Part shown: piece after piece, positions 54,177 through 64,000 of the stretch
Layout: every line of letters begins with the position of its first letter
Numbering within the stretch: position 1 is the first letter of the stretch
Assembly: GCA_016648135.1 (NCBI GenBank)
Contig: JADDOH010002586.1
Span: 1 to 64,000, forward strand
DNA from: Agrypnia vestita
Lineage: Eukaryota; Arthropoda; Insecta; Trichoptera; Phryganeidae
Length of the DNA: 64,000 nucleotides
Direction of reading: 5' to 3'
Program-made: the position numbers and the translations under genes
The notes under the pieces: generated by a model
What the model was told of the DNA's origin: nothing
The model's database searches: none
The model's input: the letters and a program-made list of their open reading frames with translations, nothing else

Positions 54177-54570
54177 TTATAGATATGGCGTGTCTCGTAG
54201 CTAGTACAAAAACTTAGGGGGAGTTTTCTAGGTTCAATCTTGGATACAAAATGTTCTTTACACTTTGGGTGAAATGGGGGGTTGTTACAGTTTCCAGAGA
54301 TTTCTTCATATATCTACATCAACTTCCCAAAAATTTCACGTAAAAAATGCACTATTTAAAGTATGTTTCTCATACTTTCGATAACTTTGAAGTGTATGTA
54401 CTTTGTAGTGTTCGCTTTGAAAAGAAGTGTACTATTTGAAGTTTATACTTTCAATAACTTTGGTGTTTGTAGTTTGTAGTGTGCACTATACTTCAAAACG
54501 TGCGAAGTGTGCACTTCAATGTAATGTAGTACTACATTGTAGTAGTGAGTACAGAGCGGACCCATCACTA

Positions 54571-54667
54571 ATTGGAATGTTATCCCATTGGAATTCGAAG
54601 GTTTTTATTTTAACATTTTCGACTCATAATCAAGGCAGGAATCTAGTTCTGCGCAACCTTGTATATA
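54571..54667. mobile_element. Foldback MITE fragment
   Basis: Only the central hairpin edge and the outer right arm (TTTCGACTCATAATCAAGGC) remain. It abuts an AGTGATGGGTCCGCTCTG-type end (54548-54570) also seen at 20192. Confidence 0.55.
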
Positions 54668-54669
54668 TA

Positions 54670-55348
54670 AAAATGTTATTATCCCCATTCGCAATAGTAA
54701 AACTCCAAAATTCTTTCTTTATGTGTACAAAGTATAGACACACAAAACAATTTGCCTCGTATGCACGGCTTACTCATACTAATTCGATTGTCGTTCTTAA
54801 ATGGAAAGAGGTATACTTACTAACTTTTGCCAAGGCAGACGAGGAAATTACCATTAAATGAAAGAATAACAAATTTAATTGTTATAGGCACAAAACCATG
54901 TTTTAAATAGCACTTGAGGTCTTAAATCATGTCAGTTAATAGGTACAATGTATTATTTAAAATTTGCATCATTTTACCATTTTTAAAACCATCAAACACT
55001 GACATAATTTCACGCAAATTAAAAATAATTAATAACAAGCGCATGATTTGAAATTCGCTCAGTTATGTGAATACTAACAATCGACTAAGAACATATTATA
55101 GACAATGCATTGAAGCATGACTTTTACGTGAAAATATGGTATTTTGAAATAAAAGGCGAAATTTACCATTTTTCTGACAGAATATTATGGTGTATTAAAA
55201 TCTGAACGATTGGAATTCGTAAACCACCTATCAGACCAATCATCGTAATAATAATTATGAAAATAAACACATTATAAAAAACTCAGTATTAAAAAAAAAC
55301 AATTGGATAAACAAAAATATACACAAAAAATTAATTTAATAAAACACT
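54670..55348. other. Spacer, nothing recognised
   Basis: AT-rich, and the open frame near 54427-54861 spans unrelated repeats. Confidence 0.35.
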
Positions 55349-55895
55349 ATATACAGGGTTATTTGTAAAACATTAATAACCTCGCAGGGCTATATTCCTG
55401 CCTTGATTATGAGTCGAAAATGTTCAAGCCATTTTGACCTAATATCAACAGTTACGGAGATATGCGACATCAAAGTTTCCTTTTTTCAATATTTCTGACT
55501 TATTTTTTGTAAAACGTTGGACTATCATTACAGTAACTCATATCAATTACGAAAAACTCATTCGTTTCAATACAAGTTAAATAAAATGATAAAAACCCTG
55601 AAAAATTCCAATTGGAATGTTTTCCAATTGGAATTCGAAGGTTTTTATTTTTTTATTTGACTTGTATTAAAGAAAATGAATTTTTCATATTCGACATAAG
55701 TTACTGTAATGATAGTTCAATGTTTTACAAAAAATAAGTCAGAAATATTGAAAAAAAAAATGCAAACTTTGATGTCGCATATCTCCTTAACTATTGATAT
55801 TAGGTCATAATAGCTTGAACAGTTTATCCGACTCGTAAAATCAATGCAGGATATAGCCTTGCGAGTATTAATTTTTACAAATATAACCTTTATAT
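55349..55895. mobile_element. Foldback MITE, right end eroded
   Basis: The left terminus and both arms are present. The right terminus runs into an AT microsatellite. Confidence 0.8.
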
Positions 55896-56030
55896 ATATA
55901 TATATATATTATTATATCTAGATATCTATAATAATTATTATATATATATATATAATATATATATATATATATGCCCTAGATAATATACCTATATATATCT
56001 CTATATATACCTATATATCTATATATATTT
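55890..56030. repeat. AT microsatellite
   Basis: Long TATATATA runs broken by CTAGATATC and ACCTATATAT, then a T run. Confidence 0.8.
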
Positions 56031-56629
56031 TTTTTTTTTTTCTTTTTAAATATTATAATTTATTGTAGCAAATAACAGATTCTTAATATAGACAACTATA
56101 TCAGATTTAAACATTTTTTTAAATACTTGGTAGTCATGTAGACCTCATCAGTGAAGAGAAGCTCTTGAGTCTGATGAGGGAGCCACAGTTATTATTCCTT
56201 GTTATAATATATACATATAGGTACATAGTGTATACAAGTTATTTATTAATACAGTAAAAAGGTAAATTGATAATGAAAGTATAGGAGTTATTTTGAAAAA
56301 AAGCTATAGGTTTAAATGATTTATGAATTTAAGTTTGATTTTAGGAAATTTTTTTTTTTTTATTTGCTCTGAGAGGTTACTGATGCATCGTATCTCGATA
56401 GATATGTTATTATAGTAATTAATGGCTTTATAAATATAGTGATGCTTTATAAATATATGTGGGGTATAAAACCAAAGGCAGCAATATCCGAAAAATTACA
56501 ATTTGAAAAATAAATTTTTGAATGCAGTCACCGAGGATTACTAATGTTAAATGTACTGAATCTATCCCTTCCAAAAACAAGTTTCATATAAAATTATAGG
56601 CTAATTTATTGACCTATAGGCCTCTCTGA

Positions 56630-57120
56630 CCACACCACCGACGTAGGTATACGTCGGTGGTGTGGTCAGACGGAGAAAGAATTACATGACGGTTATCCGT
56701 CAAACGTCAAATATAAATAAAGTCCAACAATATTTCCCTTTTGTATGTTCCAACGTGACAATGACAATTTTGCCATAATTTTACATCAGGACGCTGTGGG
56801 AGATGAAATTAATAAGCACATATGAAATAATATTTTTTTTATAAGCTTTAAATACAGCATTAGTAGATACTTATTTCATGTAATTTTAGTCGAAACATGA
56901 GAATTGCGAGGTTACGTTTGCGCCAGCAGAGCCCAGCTGTCAGATCAGACGGGAGAAATTGGACATCGCAAATAAAGGTTTTTATTTTGAGAGAGATAAA
57001 AAATTTATTTTGAGAAAATAAAAAGACGTATACCTACGCCTCGTTTATTTTTTATTTTAATTTTCGTCTATTAAGTGTTGGGATCAAGATCTGACATCCC
57101 AATATTGCTATTTTCAGAAT
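56630..57120 (+). mobile_element. Tigger/pogo-related element, copy 2
   Basis: It shares the TGGTGTGGTCAGA, TCAGGACGCTGTGGGAGA and GTCTATTAAGTGTTGGGATC segments with 27750-28960. The right end CAATATTGCTATTTTCAGAA mirrors copy 1's left end. The helix-turn-helix region is deleted. Confidence 0.6.
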
Positions 57121-57282
57121 ACCACAGAATATTACGCATGCTCCATTCACACGCAGGGCGTGCAATGGGAACATCGCAGCATGACTTTTACGTGACCAAT
57201 TATTTGAAAAAAAAATCGGAATACAACATATATTTCATAATATTTCTATCACAATTGTTATCATAGCATTCATATTTTGATC

Positions 57283-57500
57283 TTCTTCTTTCTTCTTCTT
57301 CTTCCTTAGCCTTTTTCCCTCCACCGCTGGATGTAGGCCTCTTCCATTTTCTTCCACTCGTCTCTATTTCTCCCCCTTCGCATCCAGGTTCTTCCTGCTT
57401 GCTGGACTATGTCATCAGACCACCTTTTGGGAGGTCTTCCGACGCTTTTATTTTTTGTCCAGGCCATATTTTGATATATGATGCAAATCTCTAGCATAAA
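57283..57500 (-). pseudogene. LINE C-terminal fragment with (GAA)n tail
   Basis: The minus frame reads VGRPPKRWSDDIVQQAG, WMRRGRNRDEWKKMEEAYIQ and ends in (GAAGAA)n at 57285-57302. This is a standard insect non-LTR C-terminus. Confidence 0.75.
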
Positions 57501-57939
57501 TATTTGATTTCTATTTTTTTTTTGCAAAATATACGTTTACAAAAAAGTCATTCCTTAAAGTTCCCACTGCACGCGCCTGTTCACACGCTTATATAGTCTG
57601 GCCAACGAAGCCTTCCCAAATTTTGAAATTTACGACTTCCAGATTATTTTATAGATCGAAAAACTTTTGGTTCTCACGGCAATTATTCCCTAGGGAAAGG
57701 AGATTTTTTCGAGAAGGTAAACTGTGTAAACATAGCTTCTCGCAAGGCTTTTGTGTGGGTTTAGTGAAAAAACAAACAATAGGACATAATAAATACCACG
57801 CTATGAATGCGTCACCTTCAGTTGACACTTGACAGTTGACTACCTACTATTGTGGCCTACCGTGGTTGGGTTATGGTCAAACAGCTTAGTTTTTCAATTT
57901 GCGTTGACGTCAACTAAAATGTTACCAGATGCGAAACAA

Positions 57940-58540
57940 CAAACGCTTAGCTTTAGGTTAAACATCAGATTCATTGAATTACTTCAACATCTTGACATTG
58001 TTAATTTGTACAAGATATGTCGAAACCAATTTAATTGTCCGCCTCTTTTATCACTTATCAACATCTACGTCCCAGCAAGAGCTACTAGAACACAGTAGGT
58101 ACATCTTCCACATTCCTGTAGCTCGTACCAATTACGGATTACGCTCCCCCATAGTGAGAATGTGCCGAGTCTACAACGACTTGTTCACCGACATCGACAT
58201 CTATCATGTGTCTCTACACCACCTAAGATCACAAGTGAACATAATTCTGCGACGCAACATTGAATTAATACTTGATTAATAACTGAATACTGATTCATTA
58301 CTGCAATGCAAGATATAAATAAAGTTAGGTAATACGTATACTATAATATTGTTATTTACGTTATTATGTTCTACTCACTACGTATGGACAAAGGAGCTAT
58401 AACTATATTGGACCCAAATTACTTAATTGCATGCTTGACGAATTAAAACAATCCGGGCTAGCCACAATTTACAACCCTAACATAAAATACAAAATAAAAC
58501 AGTGGATCCGAAACAAGGGGAGAGATAAAATAGGCACACT
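57940..58540 (+). pseudogene. Two LINE C-terminal fragments
   Basis: 57960-58275 reads HLDIVNLYKICRNQFNCP, a frameshift, then FHIPVARTNYGLRSPIVRMC and a DIDIYHVSLHHLRSQV segment. 58384-58520 reads YGQRSYNYIGPKLLNCML then WIRNKGRDK, related to 11650. Both are truncated. Confidence 0.65.
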
Positions 58541-58867
58541 TACACTAACACACTAACACAATATAACCTCATATATATGATATATTTTCTATTTTGTTAC
58601 TTTAAACACTTTATTATCTATTTATTATGTTTTGAACCTACACAATATTGTAAACTATGCCTGTCTCAACACAGATATTTCTAGTGAGACAGGCACAGTC
58701 CAAACAAAATTTTATACTTAAAATTAAATAGAAATAAATACTGTTACAATTGATGTCTTTTATTTTAACATGCTTATATTATTATTATGTGCTACTTCAA
58801 AATTACTTCTATGTGAGAAATGTTAGGATATAAGTTAATATGTTAATTAACAAACTATTTACACTAT

Positions 58868-58901
58868 ATTATATATATATATATATATATATTATATATT
58901 G

Positions 58902-58948
<47 letters not shown>

Positions 58949-58950
58949 AT
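58868..58950. repeat. AT microsatellite
   Basis: Several uninterrupted (TA)n runs. Confidence 0.85.
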
Positions 58951-58989
58951 ATGATAGTGTATCTTATATCTGTTAATATTTCCCAAATT

Positions 58990-59345
58990 AACAATATCAT
59001 TAGAATATATTGGGATACGGCAATCTTTATCGTTGGTTTATTTCTTATATCTCCAACCGTAGTCAAATTGTTGTGGTTGCATGGTTAAAATCTAACACTG
59101 TTGTTGTAACATCTGGAGTACCTCAAGGCAGCTTGCTGGGACCATTGCTATTCAACATTTATATCTACGATATTGGTTACTGTTTTTTAAACTCAAAAAC
59201 TATCCTATACCTATGCAGATGATGTGAAATTTTTTTCTCCCATAAATTCATATAAGATTGTCAGAGGCTGCAAGATGACCTACATCGTCTGAACACGTAT
59301 TGCAATGCCCACTGCTTGTAAATAATTTTTTCTAAATGCTTCGTT
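58990..59345 (+). pseudogene. Non-LTR reverse transcriptase fragment
   Basis: It reads WFISYISNRSQIVVV, SGVPQGSLLGPLLFNIYIYD, then YADDVKFF and LQDDLHRLN across a frameshift. The QGSLLGPLLF and ADD motifs are clear. Confidence 0.75.
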
Positions 59346-59489
59346 GTGCACCTTACAAGAAATAATAATGTATTCTCTAATGAATATTCAATTAATAATG
59401 TAAAGTTGAAATTCAAAAATGAAAAGTCCGTCATTGTCAACGTGTTAAATATTAATTATGCAATTCGTAACTTTAATATGCATGTATGG

Positions 59490-59965
59490 ACGGAATATGC
59501 AAGTGAGTGCATGTATGGAAGTGAAGCCTGGAGCTGGCAGAAGAGGAACGAAAGTAGATTGAATGCAGTGGAGATGAGATCCCTTAGACGTATGTGTGAC
59601 AAATCCATGTATGATGAGTAAAGAATGAAGATATTAGGAATGAATGTAAACTGACCGTAGCATAATACATAGAATAAAAATAGGGTCGCTCAGGTGGTTT
59701 GGGCATGTTGAGCGAATGAATGAGGAAAGAATGGTAAGAAAGATATATAACGCAAGTGTTGACGTCGCCAGAAAGAGAGGGCGACCACGGAAGACGTGGC
59801 ATGACCAGATTAACCAGATACTGGAAGATGGTCCTGTTAGAAGCCTGAACAACCGTCGAGCTTGCAATTTAGAGGAAGCGAAAGTTGTATGTCAGGACAG
59901 AAGAGTATGGCGCTCTGTCCTCTCTGCCTACCGGCGTGATGGTAAGTTAGTTAGTTAGTTATAAC
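59490..59965 (+). pseudogene. LINE C-terminal fragment with (GTTA)n tail
   Basis: MYGSEAWSWQKRNESRLNAV, MRSLRRMCDKSMYDE, a stop, RWFGHVERMNEERMVRKIYN, ARKRGRPRKTWHDQI, CQDRRVWRSVLSAYRRDGK, then GTTAGTTAGTTAGTTA at 59945. It is the clearest of three related copies in the window. Confidence 0.8.
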
Positions 59966-60117
59966 TTTAAGTGAAAATCCCGGCCCGGGCGCGTATTGTG
60001 TGTGACCAATCACAGCGGCACGTTTACGGGAAGCCGCTGTAGTTTCGATTCGGCGTGCATTGCAACCTCGCCACCCGCCATTCGCTGCCCGTCGTTCCCG
60101 TCGCAACCTCGTCTCGC

Positions 60118-60126
60118 TGTCAGTTG
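60118..60126 (+). promoter_or_regulatory. Candidate initiator of gene D
   Basis: A TGTCAGTTG initiator (A at 60122) lies 22 bases upstream of the ATG. There is no TATA box 30 bases upstream, and the region is GC-rich with a CCAAT near 60006. Confidence 0.4.
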
Positions 60127-60143
60127 TCAAAATTCCTGAAGAA

Positions 60144-60197
60144 ATGGCTTCCTACAAATTCGTCTTCATGTTCCTCGTCCTGTTCGTGGCTACCCAG
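60144..60197 (+). CDS. Gene D: first exon of a secreted protein, rest outside or unseen
   Basis: The exon encodes MASYKFVFMFLVLFVATQ, a textbook signal peptide with strong G/C third-position codons (TTC, CTC, GTC, CTG). It ends at a good donor CAG|GTATGT in phase 0, preceded by an initiator-like TCAGTT. I found no acceptor followed by a credible frame between 60200 and 64000, so the next exon is probably beyond the window. Signal-peptide exons cut early by an intron are usual for insect cuticle, odorant-binding and antimicrobial proteins. The class cannot be told. Confidence 0.5.
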
Positions 60198-60880
60198 GTA
60201 TGTCTGAACTCTCGTAACTTGAATTTTTTCATCTTGTCATAATCGTAGTTATCAACTGCATTCTAATCATTTACATTAATAACGTTTATCGCTTTGGACA
60301 GCTGATTAAATGAAGATTTACAAATAAAACTCGAAAAATAATAGTTTTTTTATTAAAGACACTAACAGGATAATAGGTACATGATTTTTTTTTCATTTTT
60401 ATTTATTAGAGACACTAACAGGATAATAGGTACATGATACTCAGATAATAAACATTATAGTGAAGACTATGCCCATTATCCCAATTACAAGTGTCTTCGG
60501 CACGCTCTGGTAACATGTATTTTTGCAATTAATTATATTTTACATGTACATTTATGTGTATTGTATATTTGGTGTTTGAATGTAGTGCGATTAGTATTTA
60601 ATGAATGATTGTTTAAATGGATCTATAGGTTCATATCATCGTTTAGAAAATGGAAGTTGTGTATGCGTGAGTTTTTGAACGAAGATAAGGTTGCATGAAT
60701 CAAATACTAATTAAAGTAGCAAGGGGTATAAAGTGGTGTCTGTTTATATGTATGAAGCATTTGGTTTTTTTCGTTTTTTGCGAATAGCTCCGCGAAGCGG
60801 AGCGTGATCGCGCTCATTTCAACAAGGGTCGCGCGCGCAGCGCGCCCGCGTGTTTTATCAAATTTTGACAAGGGTAGGTA
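60198..60880. other. Gene D intron start, short direct repeat
   Basis: GACACTAACAGGATAATAGG is repeated about 58 bases apart (60357 and 60412). Nothing else is recognised. Confidence 0.4.
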
Positions 60881-62640
60881 CCCCCGCGGCGGAGCCGCGG
60901 TCATTCATGGTATTTTGCCTGTTTTCAGAATGGTCCACGCGGGAACGCTAATAACTTTGCCAATTTTCGTCCGATTCTGAAAATTTTTGCGCGTGCGCAA
61001 TTTCTCGGATGTTCCGGAACTTTTATAGGGTGTGCGATATTTTTCCCTTTTCGTCCCTGCTCACGCCGAGCGAAATGGCGAAAAATGAGAAATTTTTTAA
61101 AATGGCGTTTTTCATTTGCAATCGCGCGATATTTCTAGATTGAATTTCAAAAAACTAAAAATACCCGCGGATGCGCAGTCGGCCGATCTTACTTTTAACC
61201 GCTGCGATTTTTCGTAGCTTTCTTTTTAGGGCCGTTAAAAAATAAAAACACCTTTTTTTGCAGTTTTCCGCCGCGCGCGCCGTTCTTAAGACTGTAGACG
61301 CAGTTTAAATGAAAATCTCAAATTGAGTACGAGGTTCGATTGACGGATAAAGTGAACATCTTTTGCAAATTTTTTGAATTTTTTTCTTCACCGCCCCTGT
61401 TTTTGCTACTCGCTTAAAACCGAAATTTACGTTTTTTTTAATAACTCTGTCCGGAAACGTCGCAGAGAAACGAAACTACCGCGAGCGCGTAGCGCTCGCC
61501 TGAGCGCGACTTTTGTATGACAAAAGATCCCTTAGAAATGCATGGCCAAGCCGTGGTAATTTTTTTAGCGAGTTTTTCGGCGTTTTTTTTTATTTTCGCA
61601 TGCTGCTCGGCGACAGGGAGGCCTACATTCATGTTTTATATCACACTCGATAGAAAAAGAGTACGACTAACGAGTTTAGTAAAAATTTTCATTTTTTAGT
61701 GAAACGTTTTTGCGTGACGGCCTATTTCACTACATCAGCCGTAGCTTCGCGACGGTGAAGGATGTTGAGATTCTAAAAATTAAGTTTTGTAGAGCTTTAC
61801 TTTACGCACGTTTTTGTATTTTTAGATTTTTTCCATTTTTTTTTTAGAAAATTTTAAAGCGAAAACAAAAATAAAAAAATTAAAATCGTTCACGTTTACT
61901 TTAATAACTCGGTCAAAAAAATTCGTACAGACACGCAAGTGGCATCAGCGAATAGGGCTCGACGGTGCGCAACTTTTTTAGCAAAAATTTTAGCTTCGAA
62001 AGACATGGCCGAACGGTGGTGGTGTTTTTAGTGCGTTTTTTAGGCGTTTTTTTTGTTGTCGGACGCTGCTCGGCGGCGGGGAGGCCTACATTCATCATTC
62101 GCACCCCGTTCGATAGAAAAAGAGCGCGGCTGACGATTCTTGCAAAAATTATCGTTTAGAAATGACACACTCTCGCGTGACGGCCGCTTTCGTCGGAATT
62201 TTGTATTTGCGGCGATAGCTTCGCGACGGTGAGGCCCATATCCATCATAAATAAAACATTTTTTAGCGCTGAGTCTTCCGAGCGTTTCTGTGTTTTTAGA
62301 TTTTTTCTATCATTTTTTTTTGAAAAGTTATAAGAGAAACAAAAAATTTTGAACTAAAAAGCGAAAAAATGGAATATATTCTTAATACATATTGTATGGG
62401 GAAACACTTTTTGGGTCATAACTCTGTTTCTAGACGTCGGAGAGGGAAAAGGGCGATAATCTGTGATCACTTGAAGAATTTTTTTTGCAATTTCGATTTT
62501 CAACATTGGTGACGTAATTTTATTTTTTGGGAAATTTTTTTATACCTACAGGTTGATTTTTTATGATGGTAGTAATGTAAAATAGGGAAAATTCAAGTTT
62601 TTCATTATTTTTTAATTAAGATTTGTCGTAACGATTAAGG
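60881..62640 (+). repeat. Diverged tandem array, 460-510 bp period
   Basis: The anchor AATAACTCTGTC-like sequence recurs near 60948, 61440, 61903 and 62410. The two central units also share GGGAGGCCTACATTCAT, CGATAGAAAAAGAG and CGTGACGGCC at a constant 463-bp offset. GC-rich patches such as TAGCTTCGCGACGGTGA recur. Parallel open frames are by-products of the repetition. Confidence 0.7.
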
Positions 62641-62644
62641 AAAA

Positions 62645-63165
62645 GCGTTTGAGAGTAAAATATTATACAGGGTGTTTTTTATGATGAAGTTGAGATTTTT
62701 TACGAAATTGTGGTTATGTTAGGTAAGGTTTGGTTAGGTTAGCTTAGTTTAGGTTAGTTTTGGTTTGGTTAAGTTAGGTTATTACACAGGGTGTTTTTTA
62801 TGATGAAATTGCGCATTTTCAATAAAAAAGAGCTTTTGCATAGATGTGACGTAATGATTTAGGGAAGATGCTTGGTTGGGTAATATTATACAGGATGTTT
62901 TTTATGATGAAATTGCGCGTTTCTTCGAATAAGCTTCGCAGAGGGGGTTAAATTATATTATTATTTTTATTTCGTTCTGACGTCTCGACTTCGGAAAGGC
63001 GCTTGGTTGGGAAATATTATACAGAGTGTTTTTTATTATGATAATATTTTAAGAATTGTGTAATTGCGCGTTTATGAATTAGCTTCAGCATAGATGTGAT
63101 GTCACGATTTTGAAAAGGCGCTTGGGTGGGAAATATTATACAGGATGTTTTTTAGTTTTTGACGT
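62645..63165 (+). repeat. Five-unit minisatellite, 106-132 bp period
   Basis: ATACAGGATGTTTTTTATGA occurs near 62663, 62783, 62889, 63021 and 63137. It is preceded in several units by GGCGCTTGGTTGGGAAATAT and followed by AAATTGCGCG. TTAGG-like runs fill 62695-62775. Confidence 0.75.
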
Positions 63166-64000
63166 CATATTTTGGAGATTTTTAATAATTTTAGCGTGAC
63201 GTCACGTTTAAGCCGTTTGGAAAAAACCAAAAACAAAAAAAAAACGAAAAAAAATCAAAAAACCAAACACTTTAATCAAAAAATCAAATTCATAATCATT
63301 TTTTATAATATTTTGTAAGATCAACCATCTTCTGTTTTTTTTAAAAACTTCAATTCTCATTAAAATATAACATGTATAAAAAAATTTTCTTCCATTCGAA
63401 TTTCAATGTTTCGACTATGGTTTCACGGGGAGTTTTTTTTCTTTTTCTGACATACACGATTGGTAGAAATTAACATTGCCTACATTTATACGTTTTTGGT
63501 GTTTTTCTATCTATTTTTTTAGAAAAGTTATTAAAGATAATCATTATTTCCATTTTCCGGGGCCAGGTAGACATCTATTGACAATTTTTTGAACCTCGAG
63601 ATATCGGTAAATTTTTGATGTTTAGTTTATTGGCTGTAACTTCTAAACGCGTCATCCTATTTTAGTCATCGATATCTCGATCGATAGGGAAATAGTGTCT
63701 CTATCGATCATATAGAAAATAATTTTGGTACAATTACAATCTTCAGTATTACGTCCGCTTTCATCCGAGTTTTGTGGTTCCGACTGTAGCTTCGCGGGAA
63801 AATTTTTAATTCTTATTCTTAAAATCACAATCTGTGGAATTTAACGTTATCTATCTTTCGGCATTTTTATTTATTTTTTATCACTATGTTGAGAGAACTT
63901 ATAAAATAAAATATAAAAAAATCGCTCAAAATTTCGCCATTTTGGGCGTGGCTTCGCAATGAGGATGTAAAAAAAATTTATATTTTATAAAATCTGTACA
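63166..64000. other. Continuation of repeat-rich sequence
   Basis: A-rich tract at 63225-63265; TGTAGCTTCGCGGGAAAAT near 63785 and TAACTTCTAAACGCGTCATC near 63635 recall the array upstream. No gene is seen. Confidence 0.4.

Noticed and set aside
54427..54861. 144-codon plus frame beginning with a hydrophobic stretch
   Set aside because: It crosses an ACTTCAAA/TTTGAAGT minisatellite, a foldback fragment and spacer, so it is not one gene.
56128..56166. CCTCATCAG ... CTGATGAGG hairpin resembling a hammerhead
   Set aside because: No GAAA follows and the arms simply pair with each other.
61438..62159. Parallel open frames on both strands with similar products
   Set aside because: They are explained by the 463-bp tandem repeat; there is no start context, codon bias or conserved motif.

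Overview
The window is insect nuclear DNA: AT-rich, with GT-AG introns, TATA and TCAGT-type promoters, AATAAA signals, blocks of the insect telomere unit TTAGG, and very many transposable elements. A Helitron of the type common in moths and butterflies is present, but I cannot fix the order (Lepidoptera is a guess). There are no operons, rRNA genes, functional tRNA genes or CRISPR arrays.

I could splice four host genes by hand, and every one begins with a signal peptide. Gene A (+, 7506-13754) has four coding exons and encodes a 104-residue protein with four cysteines. Gene B (+, 19645-25032) has a 15-residue signal-peptide exon and one large exon, giving a 469-residue Thr/Pro-rich, N-glycosylation-rich, internally repeated protein. 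Gene C (-, 34973-26503) has five exons encoding a 235-residue Ala-rich, Trp/Pro-repeat protein, and its central exons are extreme GC islands. Gene D (+, 60144 onward) shows only its first exon. Splice phases close exactly for A, B and C. The set looks like secreted, possibly cuticle or other extracellular-matrix proteins, but I recognise none of them by family, so that role is inference.

The rest is repeats. 0-6.3 kb: an element with a MADF domain and GCATGC arrays, a foldback MITE, and a hAT transposon (8-bp target duplication) split by a second DNA transposon (6-bp duplication) with an unfamiliar transposase-like ORF. 7.5-19.5 kb: gene A, LINE 3' ends, a tRNA-like SINE, a Helitron and a tandem duplication. 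19.6-25.3 kb: gene B with a 4-kb intron full of repeats. 26-35 kb: gene C, whose introns hold Harbinger, mariner, Tigger/pogo and hAT-type remnants. 35-60 kb: mainly LINE fragments (one with a 597-codon open RT frame at 50-52 kb), further foldback MITEs and terminal-repeat elements. 60-64 kb: the first exon of gene D, then diverged tandem arrays.

The most interesting signal is a set of hammerhead-ribozyme-like motifs (CTGANGA, short stem, GAAAC, ACATGT or ACCGGT-type stem III, closing stem I) at ten or more sites on both strands. They lie in direct or inverted pairs, as in the terminal repeats of Penelope-like retroelements or retrozymes, yet I see no Penelope reverse transcriptase here.
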